Source: Margaritifera margaritifera
Taxonomy: Eukaryota; Mollusca; Bivalvia; Unionida; Margaritiferidae
DNA: 64,000 nucleotides
Direction: 5' to 3'
NCBI GenBank assembly: GCA_029931535.1
Contig: JAQPZY010001561.1
Location: forward strand, 2,195,001-2,259,000
Shown here: positions 21,597 through 34,552 of the stretch, in pieces
How positions within the stretch are numbered: the first letter of the stretch is position 1
Layout: every line of letters starts with the position of its first letter
Notes under the pieces: model-generated
Databases searched by the model: none
The model's input: only the letters and a program-made list of their open reading frames with translations
Told to the model about the DNA's origin: nothing
Translations under genes and position numbers: made by a program

Positions 21597-24300
21597 TCTC
21601 GTTATTAAAGTCCCAGAGACTATTACTGCTGATATGGATCTCGTTATTAAAGTCCCAGAGACCTACCAATGATGTTTGTATGTATTCATCTGCTAAACTA
21701 TGGTGGGCTATTACTGCTGATATGGATCTCGTTATTAAAGTCCCAGAGACCTACCAATGATGTTTGCATGTATTCATCTGCTAAACTATGGTGGGCTATT
21801 ACTGCTGATATGGATCTCGTTATTAAAGTCCCAGAGACCTACCAATGATGTTTGCATGTATTCATCTGCTAAACTATGGTGGGCTATTACTGCTGATATG
21901 GATCTCGTTATTAAAGTCCCAGAGACCTACCAATGATGTTTGCATGTATTCATCTGCTAAACTATGGTGGGCTATTACTGCTGATATGGATCTCGTTATT
22001 AAAGTCCCAAAGACCTACCAATGATGTTTGCATGTATTCATCTGCTAAACTATGGTGGGCTATTACTGCTGATATGGATCTCGTTATTAAAGTCCCAAAG
22101 ACCTACCAATGATGTTTGCATGTATTCATCTGCTAAACTATGGTGGGCTATTACTGCTGATATGGATCTCGTTATTAAAGTCCCAAAGACCTACCAATGA
22201 TGTTTGCATGTATTCATCTGCTAAACTATGGTGGGCTATTACTGCTGATATGGATCTCGTTATTAAAGTCCCAAAGACCTACCAATGATGTTTGTATGTA
22301 TTCATCTGCTAAACTATGGTGGGCTATTACTGCTGATATGGATCTCGTTATTAAAGTCCCAGAGACCTACCAATGATGTTTGTATGTATTCATCTGCTAA
22401 ACTATGGTGGGCTATTACTGCTGATATGGATCTCGTTATTAAAGTCCCAAAGACCTACCAATGATGTTTGTATGTATTCATCTGCTAAACTATGGTGGGC
22501 TATTACTGCTGATATGGATCTCGTTATTAAAGTCCCAGAGACCTACCAATGATGTTTGTATGTATTCATCTGCTAAACTATGGTGGGCTATTACTGCTGA
22601 TATGGATCTCGTTATTAAAGTCCCAAAGACCTACCAATGATGTTTGTATGTATTCATCTGCTAAACTATGGTGGGCTATTACTGCTGATATGGATCTCGT
22701 TATTAAAGTCCCAAAGACCTACCAATGATGTTTGTATGTATTCATCTGCTAAACTATGGTGGGCTATTACTGCTGATATGGATCTCGTTATTAAAGTCCC
22801 AAAGACCTACCAATGATGTTTGTATGTATTCATCTGCTAAACTATGGTGGGCTATTACTGCTGATATGGATCTCGTTATTAAAGTCCCAGAGACCTACGA
22901 ATGATGTTTGTATGTATTCATCTGCTAAACTATGGTGGGCTATTACTGCTGATATGGATCTCGTTATTAAAGTCCCAAAGACCTACCAATGATGTTTGCA
23001 TGTATTCATCTGCTAAACTATGGTGGGCTATTACTGCTGATATGGATCTCGTTATTAAAGTCCCAGAGACTTACCAATGATGTTTGTATGTATTCATCTG
23101 CTAAACTATGGTGGGCTATTACTGCTGATATGGATCTCGTTATTAAAGTCCCAGAGACTTACCAATGATGTTTGTATGTATTCATCTGCTAAACTATGGT
23201 GGGCTATTACTGCTGATATGGATCTCGTTATTAAAGTCCCAGAGACCTACCAATGATGTTTGTATGTATTCATCTGCTAAACTATGGTGGGCTATTACTG
23301 CTGATATGGATCTCGTTATTAAAGTCCCAGAGACTTACCAATGATGTTTGTATGTATTCATCTGCTAAACTATGGTGGGCTATTACTGCTGATATGGATC
23401 CCATTATTAAAGTCCCAGAGACTTACCAATGATGTTTGTATGTATTCATCTGCTAAACTATGGTGGGCTATTACTGCTGATATGGATCCCATTATTAAAG
23501 TCCCAGAGACCTACCAATGATGTTTGTATGTATTCATCTGCTAAACTATGGTGGGCTATTACTGCTGATATGGATCTCGTTATTAAAGTCCCAGAGACCT
23601 ACCAATGATGTTTGTATGTATTCATCTGCTAAACTATGGTGGGCTATTACTGCTGATATGGATCTCGTTATTAAAGTCCCAGAGACTTACCAATGATGTT
23701 TGTATGTATTCATCTGCTAAACTATGGTGGGCTATTACTGCTGATATGGATCTCGTTATTAAAGTCCCAGAGACCTACCAATGATGTTTGTATGTATTCA
23801 TCTGATAAACTATGGTGGGCTATTACTGCTGATATGGATCTCGTTATTAAAGTCCCAGAGACTTACCAATGATGTTTGTATGTATTCATCTGCTAAACTA
23901 TGGTGGGCTATTACTGCTGATATGGATCTCGTTATTAAAGTCCCAGAGACCTACCAATGATGTTTGTATGTATTCATCTGATAAACTATGGTGGGCTATT
24001 ACTGCTGATATGGATCTCGTTATTAAAGTCCCAGAGACTTACCAATGATGTTTGTATGTATTCATCTGCTAAACTATGGTGGGCTATTACTGCTGATATG
24101 GATCTCGTTATTAAAGTCCCAGAGACCTACCAATGATGTTTGTATGTATTCATCTGCTAAACTATGGTGGGCTATTACTGCTGATATGGATCTCGTTATT
24201 AAAGTCCCAGAGACTTACCAATGCTGTTTGTATGTATTCATCTGCTAAACTATGGTGGGCTATTACTGCTGATATGGATCTCGTTATTAAAGTCCCAAAG
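21597..24300. repeat. 88-bp tandem array, 30 copies in perfect register with the LNS6 exon
   Basis: The unit is 88 bp (tatggtgggctattactgct, gatatggatctcgttattaa, agtcccagagacctaccaat, gatgtttgtatgtattcatc, tgctaaac). The minus-strand GTRRGT motif recurs every 88 bp from 21,661 to the true exon donor at 24,301, with no net indel over 2,640 bp. Each unit repeats the last ~29 nt of the LNS6 exon plus ~59 nt of adjoining intron. Units differ at a few sites (AGAGACC, AAAGACC, AGAGACT), and in the part nearest the exon two types alternate, giving a 176-bp dimer. It is intronic between 24,307 and 20,237. Confidence 0.95.
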
Positions 24301-24306
24301 ACCTAC

Positions 24307-24491
24307 CAATGCTATTTGTATGTATTCATCTGCCAAACTGCTATCAAGTCTCATCAAAATGCCATTTTCCTTTTCTGTCATAAAACCAAATGCGATGTTA
24401 TCCATGTCGTAATCTGTCTGGTATTCAAATGGAAACTTGTAGCTGATGAGACCAGTCATAAGATTACTGCCAAAGTAGTACCCGACAGGGT
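24307..24491 (-). CDS. NRXN1-like: Neurexin exon: start of LNS6
   Basis: The exon reads PVGYYFGSNLMTGLISYKF, then DNIAFGFMTEKENGILMRLD and SSLADEYIQIAL. This parallels the vertebrate LNS6 opening ('..TYIFSKGGGQITYKW', 'RLAIGFST', 'VRVDSSSGLGDYLEL'). It enters in phase 1 and leaves in phase 0. The acceptor is CTATTTCAG and the donor TTG|GTAGGT at 24,306-24,301. Its last ~29 nt (coding LADEYIQIAL) and its donor are the founder-like end copy of the 88-bp array that starts directly downstream. Confidence 0.93.
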
Positions 24492-25154
24492 CTGAAATAG
24501 TCAAATATATTGTAAATATCATTGATTAATACAAATATATCAGATTTAATTAATATTAAATAGTGACTTAATGTATTTCTATAATAATGAATGCCACATA
24601 ATGCTAAATATATGTAACTAAAGTGACTATTATGAATATTTTTGTTGAGGTAGTACCCTATAGGATCTTAAAAAATAAGCCGTATAATATTATTTAAATA
24701 CTATTACTTATCCAGTGTTTGTCATGTTATGTTCTTAAATGTGAGTGTTGAAATCGAGTGGGGTAAAATTTTGTGCAGTTCCAATGAACAAAATCACAAG
24801 TCCTCTCTAATGTTCAATACATATAAAAAAACAATCAAGCTCATAGAATAGTATAATACAAAAACTAATATCTGGTTCCACACCTGCTGTAGAAGTTTAT
24901 ATTTATATCATTCTACTTCCTATACCAAAAAGGACATTCTAAGCCATAACATGTGCCATGATAATATAGTCATTACATAATACTCTTTTAACTTGAAGTT
25001 AGCAGCAACCATAAGTCCCACATAGGTTGTTAAACTTTCACAACTGAACTAAGTAGATTAATTTCAGAGGCATGGAAACTATTTCTTGAGTTGGGCAGTT
25101 TCATCAGGATATGAAGTAAATCTACCTTAATTTTAAAAAATGATATATACTCAC
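24492..25154. other. Intron between EGF3 and LNS6 exons
   Basis: AT-rich; no repeat array or additional exon recognised. Confidence 0.6.
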
Positions 25155-25271
25155 AGTCACTGCATGGACGTCCTATGTGGCCAGTCATGTTACAGTTGCA
25201 CCAATAGTCATTCAGTCCAGGAACACACTCACCAGGTCCACAAACACCTGGTATGCATGTCATATCCAGAT
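25155..25271 (-). CDS. NRXN1-like: Neurexin exon: EGF3
   Basis: The exon encodes MTCIPGVCGPGECVPG, then LNDYWCNCNMTGHIGRPC and SD. The six cysteines have EGF spacing and the module sits between LNS5 and LNS6, as EGF3 does in neurexin. 'CNCNMTGHIGRPC' parallels the vertebrate 'CDCSMTSFSGPLC'. It is phase 1 on both sides, with acceptor TCCTACAG and donor GACT|GTGAGT. Confidence 0.92.
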
Positions 25272-25446
25272 CTGTAGGAAAAGACACATTTATAGAGGAC
25301 CTGTTTGACAGACATATAAGATGGGGATGAATTCAAGGTCAGCATCAAAACAAAACAAATGAAAACGTAAAGATTTAGATCCACAAAAAAGACGGCATCA
25401 CTTGGACCTTGCAAAATGGCAAACAATCCTGCATAATAGCATGACT

Positions 25447-25585
25447 TGTATGTACAGTCCACTATCATGTAGAGAAGAACAAGGGAGCTGACCTTGCATG
25501 TAGGATCCACTATCATGTAGAGAAGAACAAGGGAGCTGACCTTGCATGTAGGATCCACTATTATGGAGATAAGAACAAGGGAACT
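25447..25585. repeat. ~50-bp tandem repeat, about 2.5 copies
   Basis: The unit is ccactatcatgtagagaaga acaagggagctgaccttgca tgtaggat. The third copy is diverged. Confidence 0.9.
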
Positions 25586-26430
25586 AACATGAAATAAAGC
25601 AAAAGTGAATGAAAACCAAACATATATCCTCAATCCGCCAAATTTCGTGCCCTTAACGTGAACTTTAATGCGTTTGTTATAATATTGTGAGAATCTATTC
25701 AAATAACCATAAAAAGTGTTCAACTATATCTACTTCATTTAATCATCATTAAAAGAAAATTTGGCATTCATGTACATTAGTTCAGAATTACCGTTTTTCC
25801 GAGCATGTGTAAGTTTACTTATTTCTGGAAGAACGTCCATGGTTCATGCCACTGACTGAAAAGTCATGTGGCATATGACCGGAATGTGCCAGTTAGGACA
25901 AGGTATGGATAGTATTAGTTTATAGTGTCTCCTTGCTTTTGAAATAAAAAAAAAATAAAATTTAAAAATGAAAACAATAAAATTTCGGTTAATTCTATAT
26001 GCAGTTTGTGGGTTTTCCTATTCAAGAAATGTAAACAAAGCCAACATGTGATCAGAGGACCTATCTTTAGCATATAATACTCAATTCAAGGCCAAAATGT
26101 CTGACACAAATAAGGCATTAGTCAAAATATAGATTTTCATTCTGATTTTTTAATTACATGAAATTATCTGTTTAAATCTCATTTTGACTGATTTTACTTG
26201 TTAAATACCTGCTGTCACTCTTGAAGAATGCTGGTGGCACAGTTGATGATGTCATTATCTTGAAACAAGCAAATTAGGTCACGAGAAACATGGCACATGA
26301 TTCAAGGATGGAAATGAAATTAGGAGGGTGGATGATAACTAAAAACACTCGACCACTAGTGGTAAGTATATAGTGTGCATAATTGCGCATGTCTTATTGC
26401 AAAATAATGTTGCTACAAATTCTCTACTTC
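25586..26430. other. Intronic sequence without recognised feature
   Basis: AT-rich, between the 50-bp and 35-bp arrays in the LNS5-EGF3 intron. Confidence 0.5.
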
Positions 26431-26431
26431 A

Positions 26432-26574
26432 AAGTATTGAATGTTAAATAATGGAATCTACTGGGTAAGTATTGAATCTTAAATAATGGAATCTACTGGG
26501 TAAGTATTGAATCTTAAATAATGGAATCTACTGGTTAAGTATTGAATCTTAAATAATGAAATCTACTGCATAAA
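26432..26574. repeat. 35-bp tandem repeat, 4 copies
   Basis: The unit is gtattgaatcttaaataatg gaatctactgggtaa. Confidence 0.92.
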
Positions 26575-26961
26575 ATGCAATATGACTAGGATATTAAGGA
26601 GTTCTTACAATGAAAAAATCTCATACCAAATAACAGTAACATTCCAGCATATGATTTGGGGAAAAAAATCTGAAAATTTTGCTTTGGATTAACTATGATT
26701 TAATGTATTTCTGTTCGAGATTTTTTCATTCCTGAACATGTAATATAAATTCATTCCTTTTCATGTCAAGTCATACACATGCATGCATTTGGTTTTGCAC
26801 TGAAGTTTGAAAATATCTGAATGGAACAATATATATTTTTGTTTCTATTAAATATCTTTTAGGCAACAATATTGATTCCACAAAAAAAAAATATTACATG
26901 ACCATTCCATATATCAAGTAAATCTGAAGTATGATTTATATTACAACTTTGCTCAACTTAC

Positions 26962-27702
26962 TGAAACATCCCTCTCTAATCAAAGACTTGTCCTTCGCAA
27001 AATTAATTAAATCAGGAACAGCCCCATTGAGATCCATTGAAGCCAAGCACCCCCTGAACCCTTGGCGAGACTCAATCAGATTCATGATTCTGCTCCTTTG
27101 GAACATTTCCACAGGAAGACCAGCGATGTATAAAGATTCTGTGAGATCTAGTCGACCATCCCCACTACTTGTGGCCATGTCATACACAACATCATCCACC
27201 TTGGCTGAAATCTGCCCTTTCTCGTTAAGTATTATACGAACTGTATGCCATTCATTGTCATTTAAGGGTGTCTTTGTAGGAACAAGAACAAATCGGTCAT
27301 CACTACCTAAATTATATGCCAAACGAATCTTCCCGTTGCTAAGTTCTACTGCGATGACATCATTTCCAGCGCCTTTGTTGTACAAGATCAGTCCATTTGT
27401 CTCTTTGGTTTTAAATTTAAATAAGATATTCATAGTCAGCCCAACAGTCATTGGAGTGAGCTGGAAATGGGTATCACTGGAAGTAACAGTTACTGGTTTG
27501 TAAGTTGGCTGGGTTGTGTCATCATAATTCGTGATCCAAAACACCGATGTCGTCTGCTTCCTAAGCAAATCGAAAAGGTCTTTATCCTCATACATAAAGT
27601 TCTGCATCAACCCGATATAGTTGTTTGATCCCAGGGTGCCAGTTGGGGATGCAAGATGGATTCTGTCGATCTTTAATTCGTAACTCTCACCCCCGAGAAC
27701 TC
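26962..27702 (-). CDS. NRXN1-like: Neurexin exon: end of LNS4 and complete LNS5
   Basis: This is the most diagnostic exon (741 nt, phase 1 on both sides). It ends LNS4 with ELKIDRIHLASPTG and NNYIGLMQNFMYEDKDLFDL, without the LNS cysteine, as in vertebrate LNS4. It then encodes all of LNS5: ILFKFKTKETNGLILYNKGA, GNDVIAVELSNGKIRLAYNL, KTPLNDNEWHTVRIILN, ESLYIAGLPVEMF, and GFRGCLASMDLNGAVPDL. Vertebrate neurexins have 'GFQGCLASVDLNGRLPDL' here, nearly identical. The acceptor is TACTTTGCAG and the donor TTTCA|GTAAGT. Confidence 0.95.
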
Positions 27703-28138
27703 CTGCAAAGTAAATAAAAGGAGAAAAATCCACATTGACGTTTATAAAGTCTTTGATTACAAAATAGTTTGATTTAATTCTTTACAAGTCTTTGAATTCT
27801 CTAAGCAATTTATTATAAAAATATATCAATTAATTTATTCAAACCAGAGGTCATATGCAATTTCAAAGCAATCATTTAATATATCTTCTGATATTAAAAA
27901 ACGTGTCTGAGAATGAATATGCCCAAACAAGAGTATAAGCATGCACACATAGTGACACACATATTGACATTTAGATTACAAAAATTTTATCAAATTAGCC
28001 ATACATAATTCAAAGTTTACTGTTATTTTTTCAGTTTTTACCAGTGTACAAACATTCCGCTGCCGAATCACACAGCCAAAAACGCCCAAAGGGCTCAATT
28101 TATTTGAAATTCATCTTACATGCAACTACATACATTAC

Positions 28139-28247
28139 CTGCAATACGATCTTCATCATCTACCCATATTTCAAAGTCATCTGCTCTTCGTCTGATGGAC
28201 AATGTATGCCATCTGTAATCATTGAGAGTCTGGCCTGTTCTAAATAC
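28139..28247 (-). CDS. NRXN1-like: Neurexin exon: middle of LNS4
   Basis: This 109-nt exon (phase 0 in, phase 1 out) encodes VFRTGQTLNDYRWHTLSIR, then FEIWVDDEDRIAG. It carries the 'lND..WHt..i.R' and 'v.vDd' strands that follow GRVKV in neurexin LNS4. The acceptor is ACATCTAG and the donor GCAG|GTAATG. Confidence 0.9.
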
Positions 28248-28631
28248 CTAGATGTAAAGGATACATGTACAATGAATTTCATAGTAAATATATAATTCAG
28301 GTTTTGAGGCAGCAAAGTAAAAAAATATGTGACACATTCTAAATTTTTTTATTGTGCAACTTCCTGTATTGCTTGGAAATTTTAATATCTGAACAAATAA
28401 AAATTTAAAACGTAACCCCAAACACAATGCAAGCTCAAAATAAGACTCATTATAGACCACCTTATTTATACAAGGGATCCTACTATAATGACTGATTTAT
28501 GTATATTATAAACAATACTGCTCCAATATATTTTTACTGCATGGCCCTGGATCCTAAGTAGGTAACACATAATGTGTATTGTGTAAACTTCACAATCAAC
28601 AGAAAGCATCATCTAATAAGATGAACAGATG

Positions 28632-29015
28632 AAAGTCTGTAAGTAAAAAGTAACATGACATAGATTTAAATTATCCAGATTATCTAAACCAGGTGAATGT
28701 CTATAAGTAAAAAGTAACATGACATAGATTTAAATTATCCAGATTATCTAAACCAGGTGAATGTCTATAAGTAAAAAGTAACATGACATAGATTTAAATT
28801 ACCCACAGATTGTCTAAACCAGGTGAACGTCTATAAGTAAAAAGTAACATGACATGTTGAAATTATCCACAGATTAACTAAACCAGGTGAAAGTCTATAA
28901 GAAAAAAGTAACATGACATAGATTTAAATTATCCACAGATTATCTAAACCAGGTGAAAGTCTACAAGTAAAAAGTAACATGACATATGCTGAAATTATCT
29001 GCATATTAACTAAAC
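28632..29015. repeat. ~64-bp tandem repeat, about 6 copies
   Basis: The unit contains aggtgaatgtctataagtaa aaagtaacatgacatagatt taaattatccagattatcta aacc. It lies in the LNS4 intron near the splice-site-3 position. Confidence 0.92.
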
Positions 29016-29164
29016 CAGACAAAGTTGTAAGAAATGTATACAGGGAAACCAACACTGCTCTTGGTTGCAACACTTTCTTATTCAGATTCTAACTCTTGAA
29101 CAAAATAAAACAAACACACACCACTACCATAACCATTTCCGACCCAGCTGTACATGTGCAGTAC

Positions 29165-29268
29165 TCTACTTATTTTTAATCTAATTGTTCAATCATATAT
29201 GCCTAAAATCTAATTGTTCAATCATATATGCCTAAAATCTAATTGTTCAATCATATATGCCTAAAATC
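29165..29268. repeat. 29-bp tandem repeat, 3 copies
   Basis: The unit is tctaattgttcaatcatata tgcctaaaa. Confidence 0.92.
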
Positions 29269-29859
29269 AAATCCATATTAATAAATCTCCAAAGTAATAA
29301 GGCTTTCAAAATTTGTATTGTCATTTCTGTGTAAGTGGTGGTGACAGTGTCAATGCTTGTATTAAAATTTTCAGCAAAGTTTTTGCTAGTTAGATATGAG
29401 GGGGTAGGGCTATATCAATGCTGAAGTGAGACATCAAATTCCTCAGAAGATTTGTGTGCATGTAATTGTACAATATAATACAAAATATGCACAGTCTAAT
29501 ACAAACGCTCAAGTGACCACTTAAGGCAGGGTGATCTGTTTGCTTAGGAAACACCTGGTAGCTGACCGCTGAAAGCAGGTGACCGTTAAATACAGGGAAT
29601 TTACATAGGAAATTTTCTGGGAGGAAATTCGAATGACCGTGGTGACCAGGTGACCGCTGAACACAGGTGACCATTAGGACAGGTTTGACTGTAATTGTAC
29701 AATATAATACAAAATATGTACAGTCCACCTAATATGCATGTGTACTATCAGTATTCACACCAGTCATATTCCTAAAAAGTGCCAACAAATGGAAGTAAAT
29801 ATGCATACTAACATAAGCCATTTAAATCTGATATAAAAATCCATGTGCTAAATTATCAC

Positions 29860-30077
29860 CTTTGTCCGTCCATCCACTCTAACAGTGACTTTGACACGCC
29901 CATCCTCGAGTTCTGCCTGAATAAAGTCGTCCTTGGTGTCACATTCTGTCTTGAAAAGCAGTGTGTTTTTCAGTGGAGTATTGAAGCGGACTGACAAGTC
30001 ATTTGTATGAGTACTTTGCGGACGGTTAAAATCATAGGTGGCAGCTGTGGAACCATTCCAACTGGCAACAACAGCTT
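29860..30077 (-). CDS. NRXN1-like: Neurexin exon: start of LNS4
   Basis: The exon reads AVVASWNGSTAATYDF, then DLSVRFNTPLKNTLLFKTEC and FIQAELEDGRVKVTVRVDGR. The order 'y.f', 'lsvrF.t', 'll.t', 'i..eL..GrvkvtV' matches neurexin LNS4 closely; vertebrate LNS4 has 'LELDAGRVKLTV' at the same point. It enters in phase 1 and leaves in phase 0, with acceptor CTTTGCAG and donor AAAG|GTGATA. The phase-0 border falls close to neurexin splice site 3, but no alternative exon was found in the short intron to 28,247. Confidence 0.9.
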
Positions 30078-31366
30078 CTGCAAAGTTCAAAGATCAAAGA
30101 GCTATAGGATTGATTATTTGATGTTATGTTAGTTTTCCAGCTAGATAGCAATTATTGGCGGCACCCCCTTCTCCCCATCCTTTTCTATCCCTAATGTCCA
30201 CTCTGTCATTTAAGCAATCACTACACTAATTAAATTCCTTATTCATTCCCTTCATTTTTAAAAAAAAAAACATTTTAATCAAATCTAGTGCATTGGTTAT
30301 CAATTCAAATGCATCTTGTCTATTGTACTGGTGTTAGGCTCAACTTACAAACAACATATAAGAAATCAGCATAGGTCATTATGTTGCATTTTCTGGCAAT
30401 AATTGCATATGAAGGAAATGACTTGTGTTTTTAGTGCAAGTAATCTTTCTGGAAATGGCTGCATCACAATTGTTTGTTCCGTCATCCTATACAAAAGCCA
30501 TGGGGCTGAATTCAATAAACATGATTTTTTCTGTTTAGGCTTTAATGCTGCTTTCTACTGAACATGAATAACATTATTCACTAGTCAGCATCACTGAAGG
30601 AAAAATCAGGGACTACAATTACAGCTGACTTGCCCAGTTGGTGTAATGATACATTTATGCCCTTCCTCTGCCACTCTCCAGAGCAGCAAAATGTATCACT
30701 TAAACGGTTCTATTCATTCATTAATTGATATATATCTTTAATGTAAGAAACAACTACAGTATTAATGTGCTTTTATCTGTTCGTAAATGAAACATGTGCT
30801 TTGCTTGAAAAAGTATCCATTCATTCAAGTGTCCCAGTCATAAATGTCTCCCCTCTTTCCCACCACTCATGTCCAAAAATCCTAACTGAAGCACTGAGTA
30901 TTATGATTGGTATTTATTAACTATGATAACTGAAGATCAAACTGAAAAATCTTGAAAAATTTCAAATTGTTATTGTGTTGATAATACATCAAAATCGGCA
31001 GGTTTCTTTTAATCAGTAATTTATTATAAGAAACAAGGGTTTATTTTGTTATATTGAGAAAATCGCAAACTTTTCCATAAATCTGAATTTCAATTTCACT
31101 GAGATGTCATTTTCAACCCTATAGACTATTCAGTGACATATTAAATTCTTTTATACTGGATTGAGAATACATAATTTGTACACAAAATACAGGTATGTAC
31201 AACTTCACTGTTTTCCTTCTCTGAGAGAGGCAAGATGAAGAAGTCAAGTTCTTGATATGAATTTGAGACCATTAAATGTTTTTTAGCAATTTAGCTAAAA
31301 ACAATAATCTGCCAAGGCCAGAAAATAAATTATTTAAATATATATAATACGGAAACATTTATACTT
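30078..31366. other. Intronic sequence without recognised exon
   Basis: AT-rich sequence between the LNS4 start exon and the hairpin MITE. I found no coding signal. Confidence 0.5.
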
Positions 31367-31580
31367 ACCGTATATACTCGTGTATAAGCTGATATGAACT
31401 GCAAGCTGCATATCCCAGATCTGCCATCGCATATTGCCGGCAGATCTGAGTCTATGTAGTTTGTAAGGACTAATCAGTAGAACAAACAACATAAACCCTG
31501 ATCTGCTGGCACATTATGCGATGGCAGATCAGGGTCTATGTTGTTTGCATTTGGACCTGGTTTATGCAAGTATATACGGT
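31367..31580. mobile_element. Hairpin-rich MITE, copy B
   Basis: Terminal inverted repeats are accgtatatactcgtgtata (left) and gcaagtatatacggt (right). Two internal hairpins have arms 'cagatctgccatcgca' and 'ccctgatctgctggcaca', each with its complement after a short loop. Same family as copy A at 20.8 kb. Confidence 0.8.
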
Positions 31581-31597
31581 ACTAATGCTAATCAAAC

Positions 31598-31737
31598 AGT
31601 TTGTAAGGACTAATCAGTAGAACAAACAACATAGACCCTGATCTGTCGGCGCATTATGCGACGGCAGATCAGGGTCTATGTTGTTTGCATTTGGACCTGG
31701 TTTACGCGAGTATATATGGTACTAATGCTAATCAAAC
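31598..31737. mobile_element. Hairpin-rich MITE, partial copy C (tandem duplicate of B's right half)
   Basis: The ~139-bp block at about 31,459-31,597 (right half of copy B plus flank actaatgctaatcaaaca) is repeated directly. The hairpin here has perfect 16-bp arms, catagaccctgatctg and its complement, around a ~19-bp loop that is itself partly palindromic. Confidence 0.8.
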
Positions 31738-31828
31738 AGGATTCTACAAAATGTATTATGCAAACCAAATCTCAAAGCAATAAAATCAATTCTAGATTCT
31801 CAAGCTCTTTTGGCATTCTCGAACTTAC

Positions 31829-32002
31829 TTTCATCACAAAGTTTGCCCCTATATGGTGTATTAGCACATTCACACCGGAAGTCTTCCATCAAATCCCGAC
31901 AGTATCCTCTGGCACAAGGCTGGGTTGGGCAGATGCTTGACATAGATCTACAACCAGTCACAACACCACGTGTAGCTCCCAACTGTCTGTGAAGATCAAC
32001 AC
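31829..32002 (-). CDS. NRXN1-like: Neurexin exon: EGF2
   Basis: The exon encodes VDLHRQLGATRGVVTGC, the tail of LNS3 with its partner cysteine, followed by an EGF-like module: ICPTQPCARGYCRDLMEDF, then RCECANTPYRGKLCDE. The six cysteines have EGF spacing (C-x4-C-x4-C-x8-C-x-C-x9-C). The module lies between LNS3 and LNS4, which is the place of EGF2 in alpha-neurexins. It is phase 1 on both sides, with acceptor CCTTTTAG and donor GAAA|GTAAGT. Just upstream of its acceptor the intron holds a 103-bp (AT)n tract. Confidence 0.92.
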
Positions 32003-32080
32003 CTAAAAGGAAATTCAGAATTGTGTGCACATCTTCATAGACTGTATTCATTCCTATGATGTAATTCCATCTCATTTTAA

Positions 32081-33746
<1,666 letters not shown>

Positions 33747-34404
33747 CGATTCCATTAATCTTCAGCGATTCCATACATCCTTTGTAACCAAGGCGGGAAT
33801 ATAGTGCCCATGGGATTCTGTCAAAATTGTCGTATCCCCCGAAGAAAACCCTCTGGAAATAGAGCTGATTGCTGGAAGTTGATTCTAGTTTTCTGATCGG
33901 CACAGTCTGTCCATCTAGATTTACCAGGATACGGTCACTTCTTGCATTGATCTGCACATCATGCCACTCACCGTCATCAACTCCTTCATCAAGGAGTTCT
34001 CTATTTGAAGCGCCACCAAAATTGTAGACAAAGTACAAGTTTCCATCAAAAATTTCCATCCCCATAAAGATGGCTCCTTGACCACTGGCTACAAGTAGGA
34101 GACCTCGGGGCTCTCTTGTCTTGAAACGAAACTCGATGGACCCTCCGGCCCTCATGTCAAGTGGATCTCTCAAAGCAAAGACGGCTGAAGAAGAGGTGAA
34201 GGTGATCGGGGTAGGGAGGGCTGGTGGGAGGGTTGGGGGAGGTGGTTGTGTGGGTGGGGCGCGTGTAGGCCACGTCCAATTGCCGTTTCCCCATTTATCC
34301 CTGTCTATAACGACAAATTCACCATACTTGGTTGCTGTATCTACGAACTGAAGCAAACTGATGATTAGTTCTCTAAGCGGTCGAGGATGCTTTCTGAACT
34401 CAAT
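33747..34404 (-). CDS. NRXN1-like: Neurexin exon: end of LNS2, Pro-rich linker, complete LNS3
   Basis: This 658-nt exon (phase 0 in, phase 1 out) first finishes LNS2 with IEFRKHPRPLRELIISLLQ. A linker follows with the run WPTRAPPTQPPPPTLPP, longer and more Pro-rich than the short vertebrate linker. It then encodes all of LNS3: SIEFRFKTREPRGLLLVASG, MEIFDGNLYFVYNFGG, VDDGEWHDVQI, ILVNLDGQTVPIR, LYFQRVFFGGYDNF, and LGYKGCMESLKINGIG. LNS3 keeps its 'GC' cysteine. The acceptor is TTTTTACAG and the donor ATCG|GTAAGA. The neurexin assignment rests on motif content plus position between LNS2 and EGF2. Confidence 0.92.
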
Positions 34405-34552
34405 CTGTAAAAATGACAAAAACATTTTCTTAGCATTCTTTTATAAACTACTTTTCATAAGGTCATTTTAAGAAAACAGCATTAATTGCATAATGATACC
34501 CGAAATAAACCTGCATTTCATGATTACAAGACAAAAATTGCAATTCTTACAA

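Noticed and set aside
21597..24300. CRISPR-like array
   Set aside because: The units are contiguous 88-bp tandem copies without unique spacers, in an intron of an animal gene.
26931..27503. 190-codon plus-strand frame
   Set aside because: Antisense shadow of the LNS5 exon, which has near-identical neurexin motifs on the minus strand.
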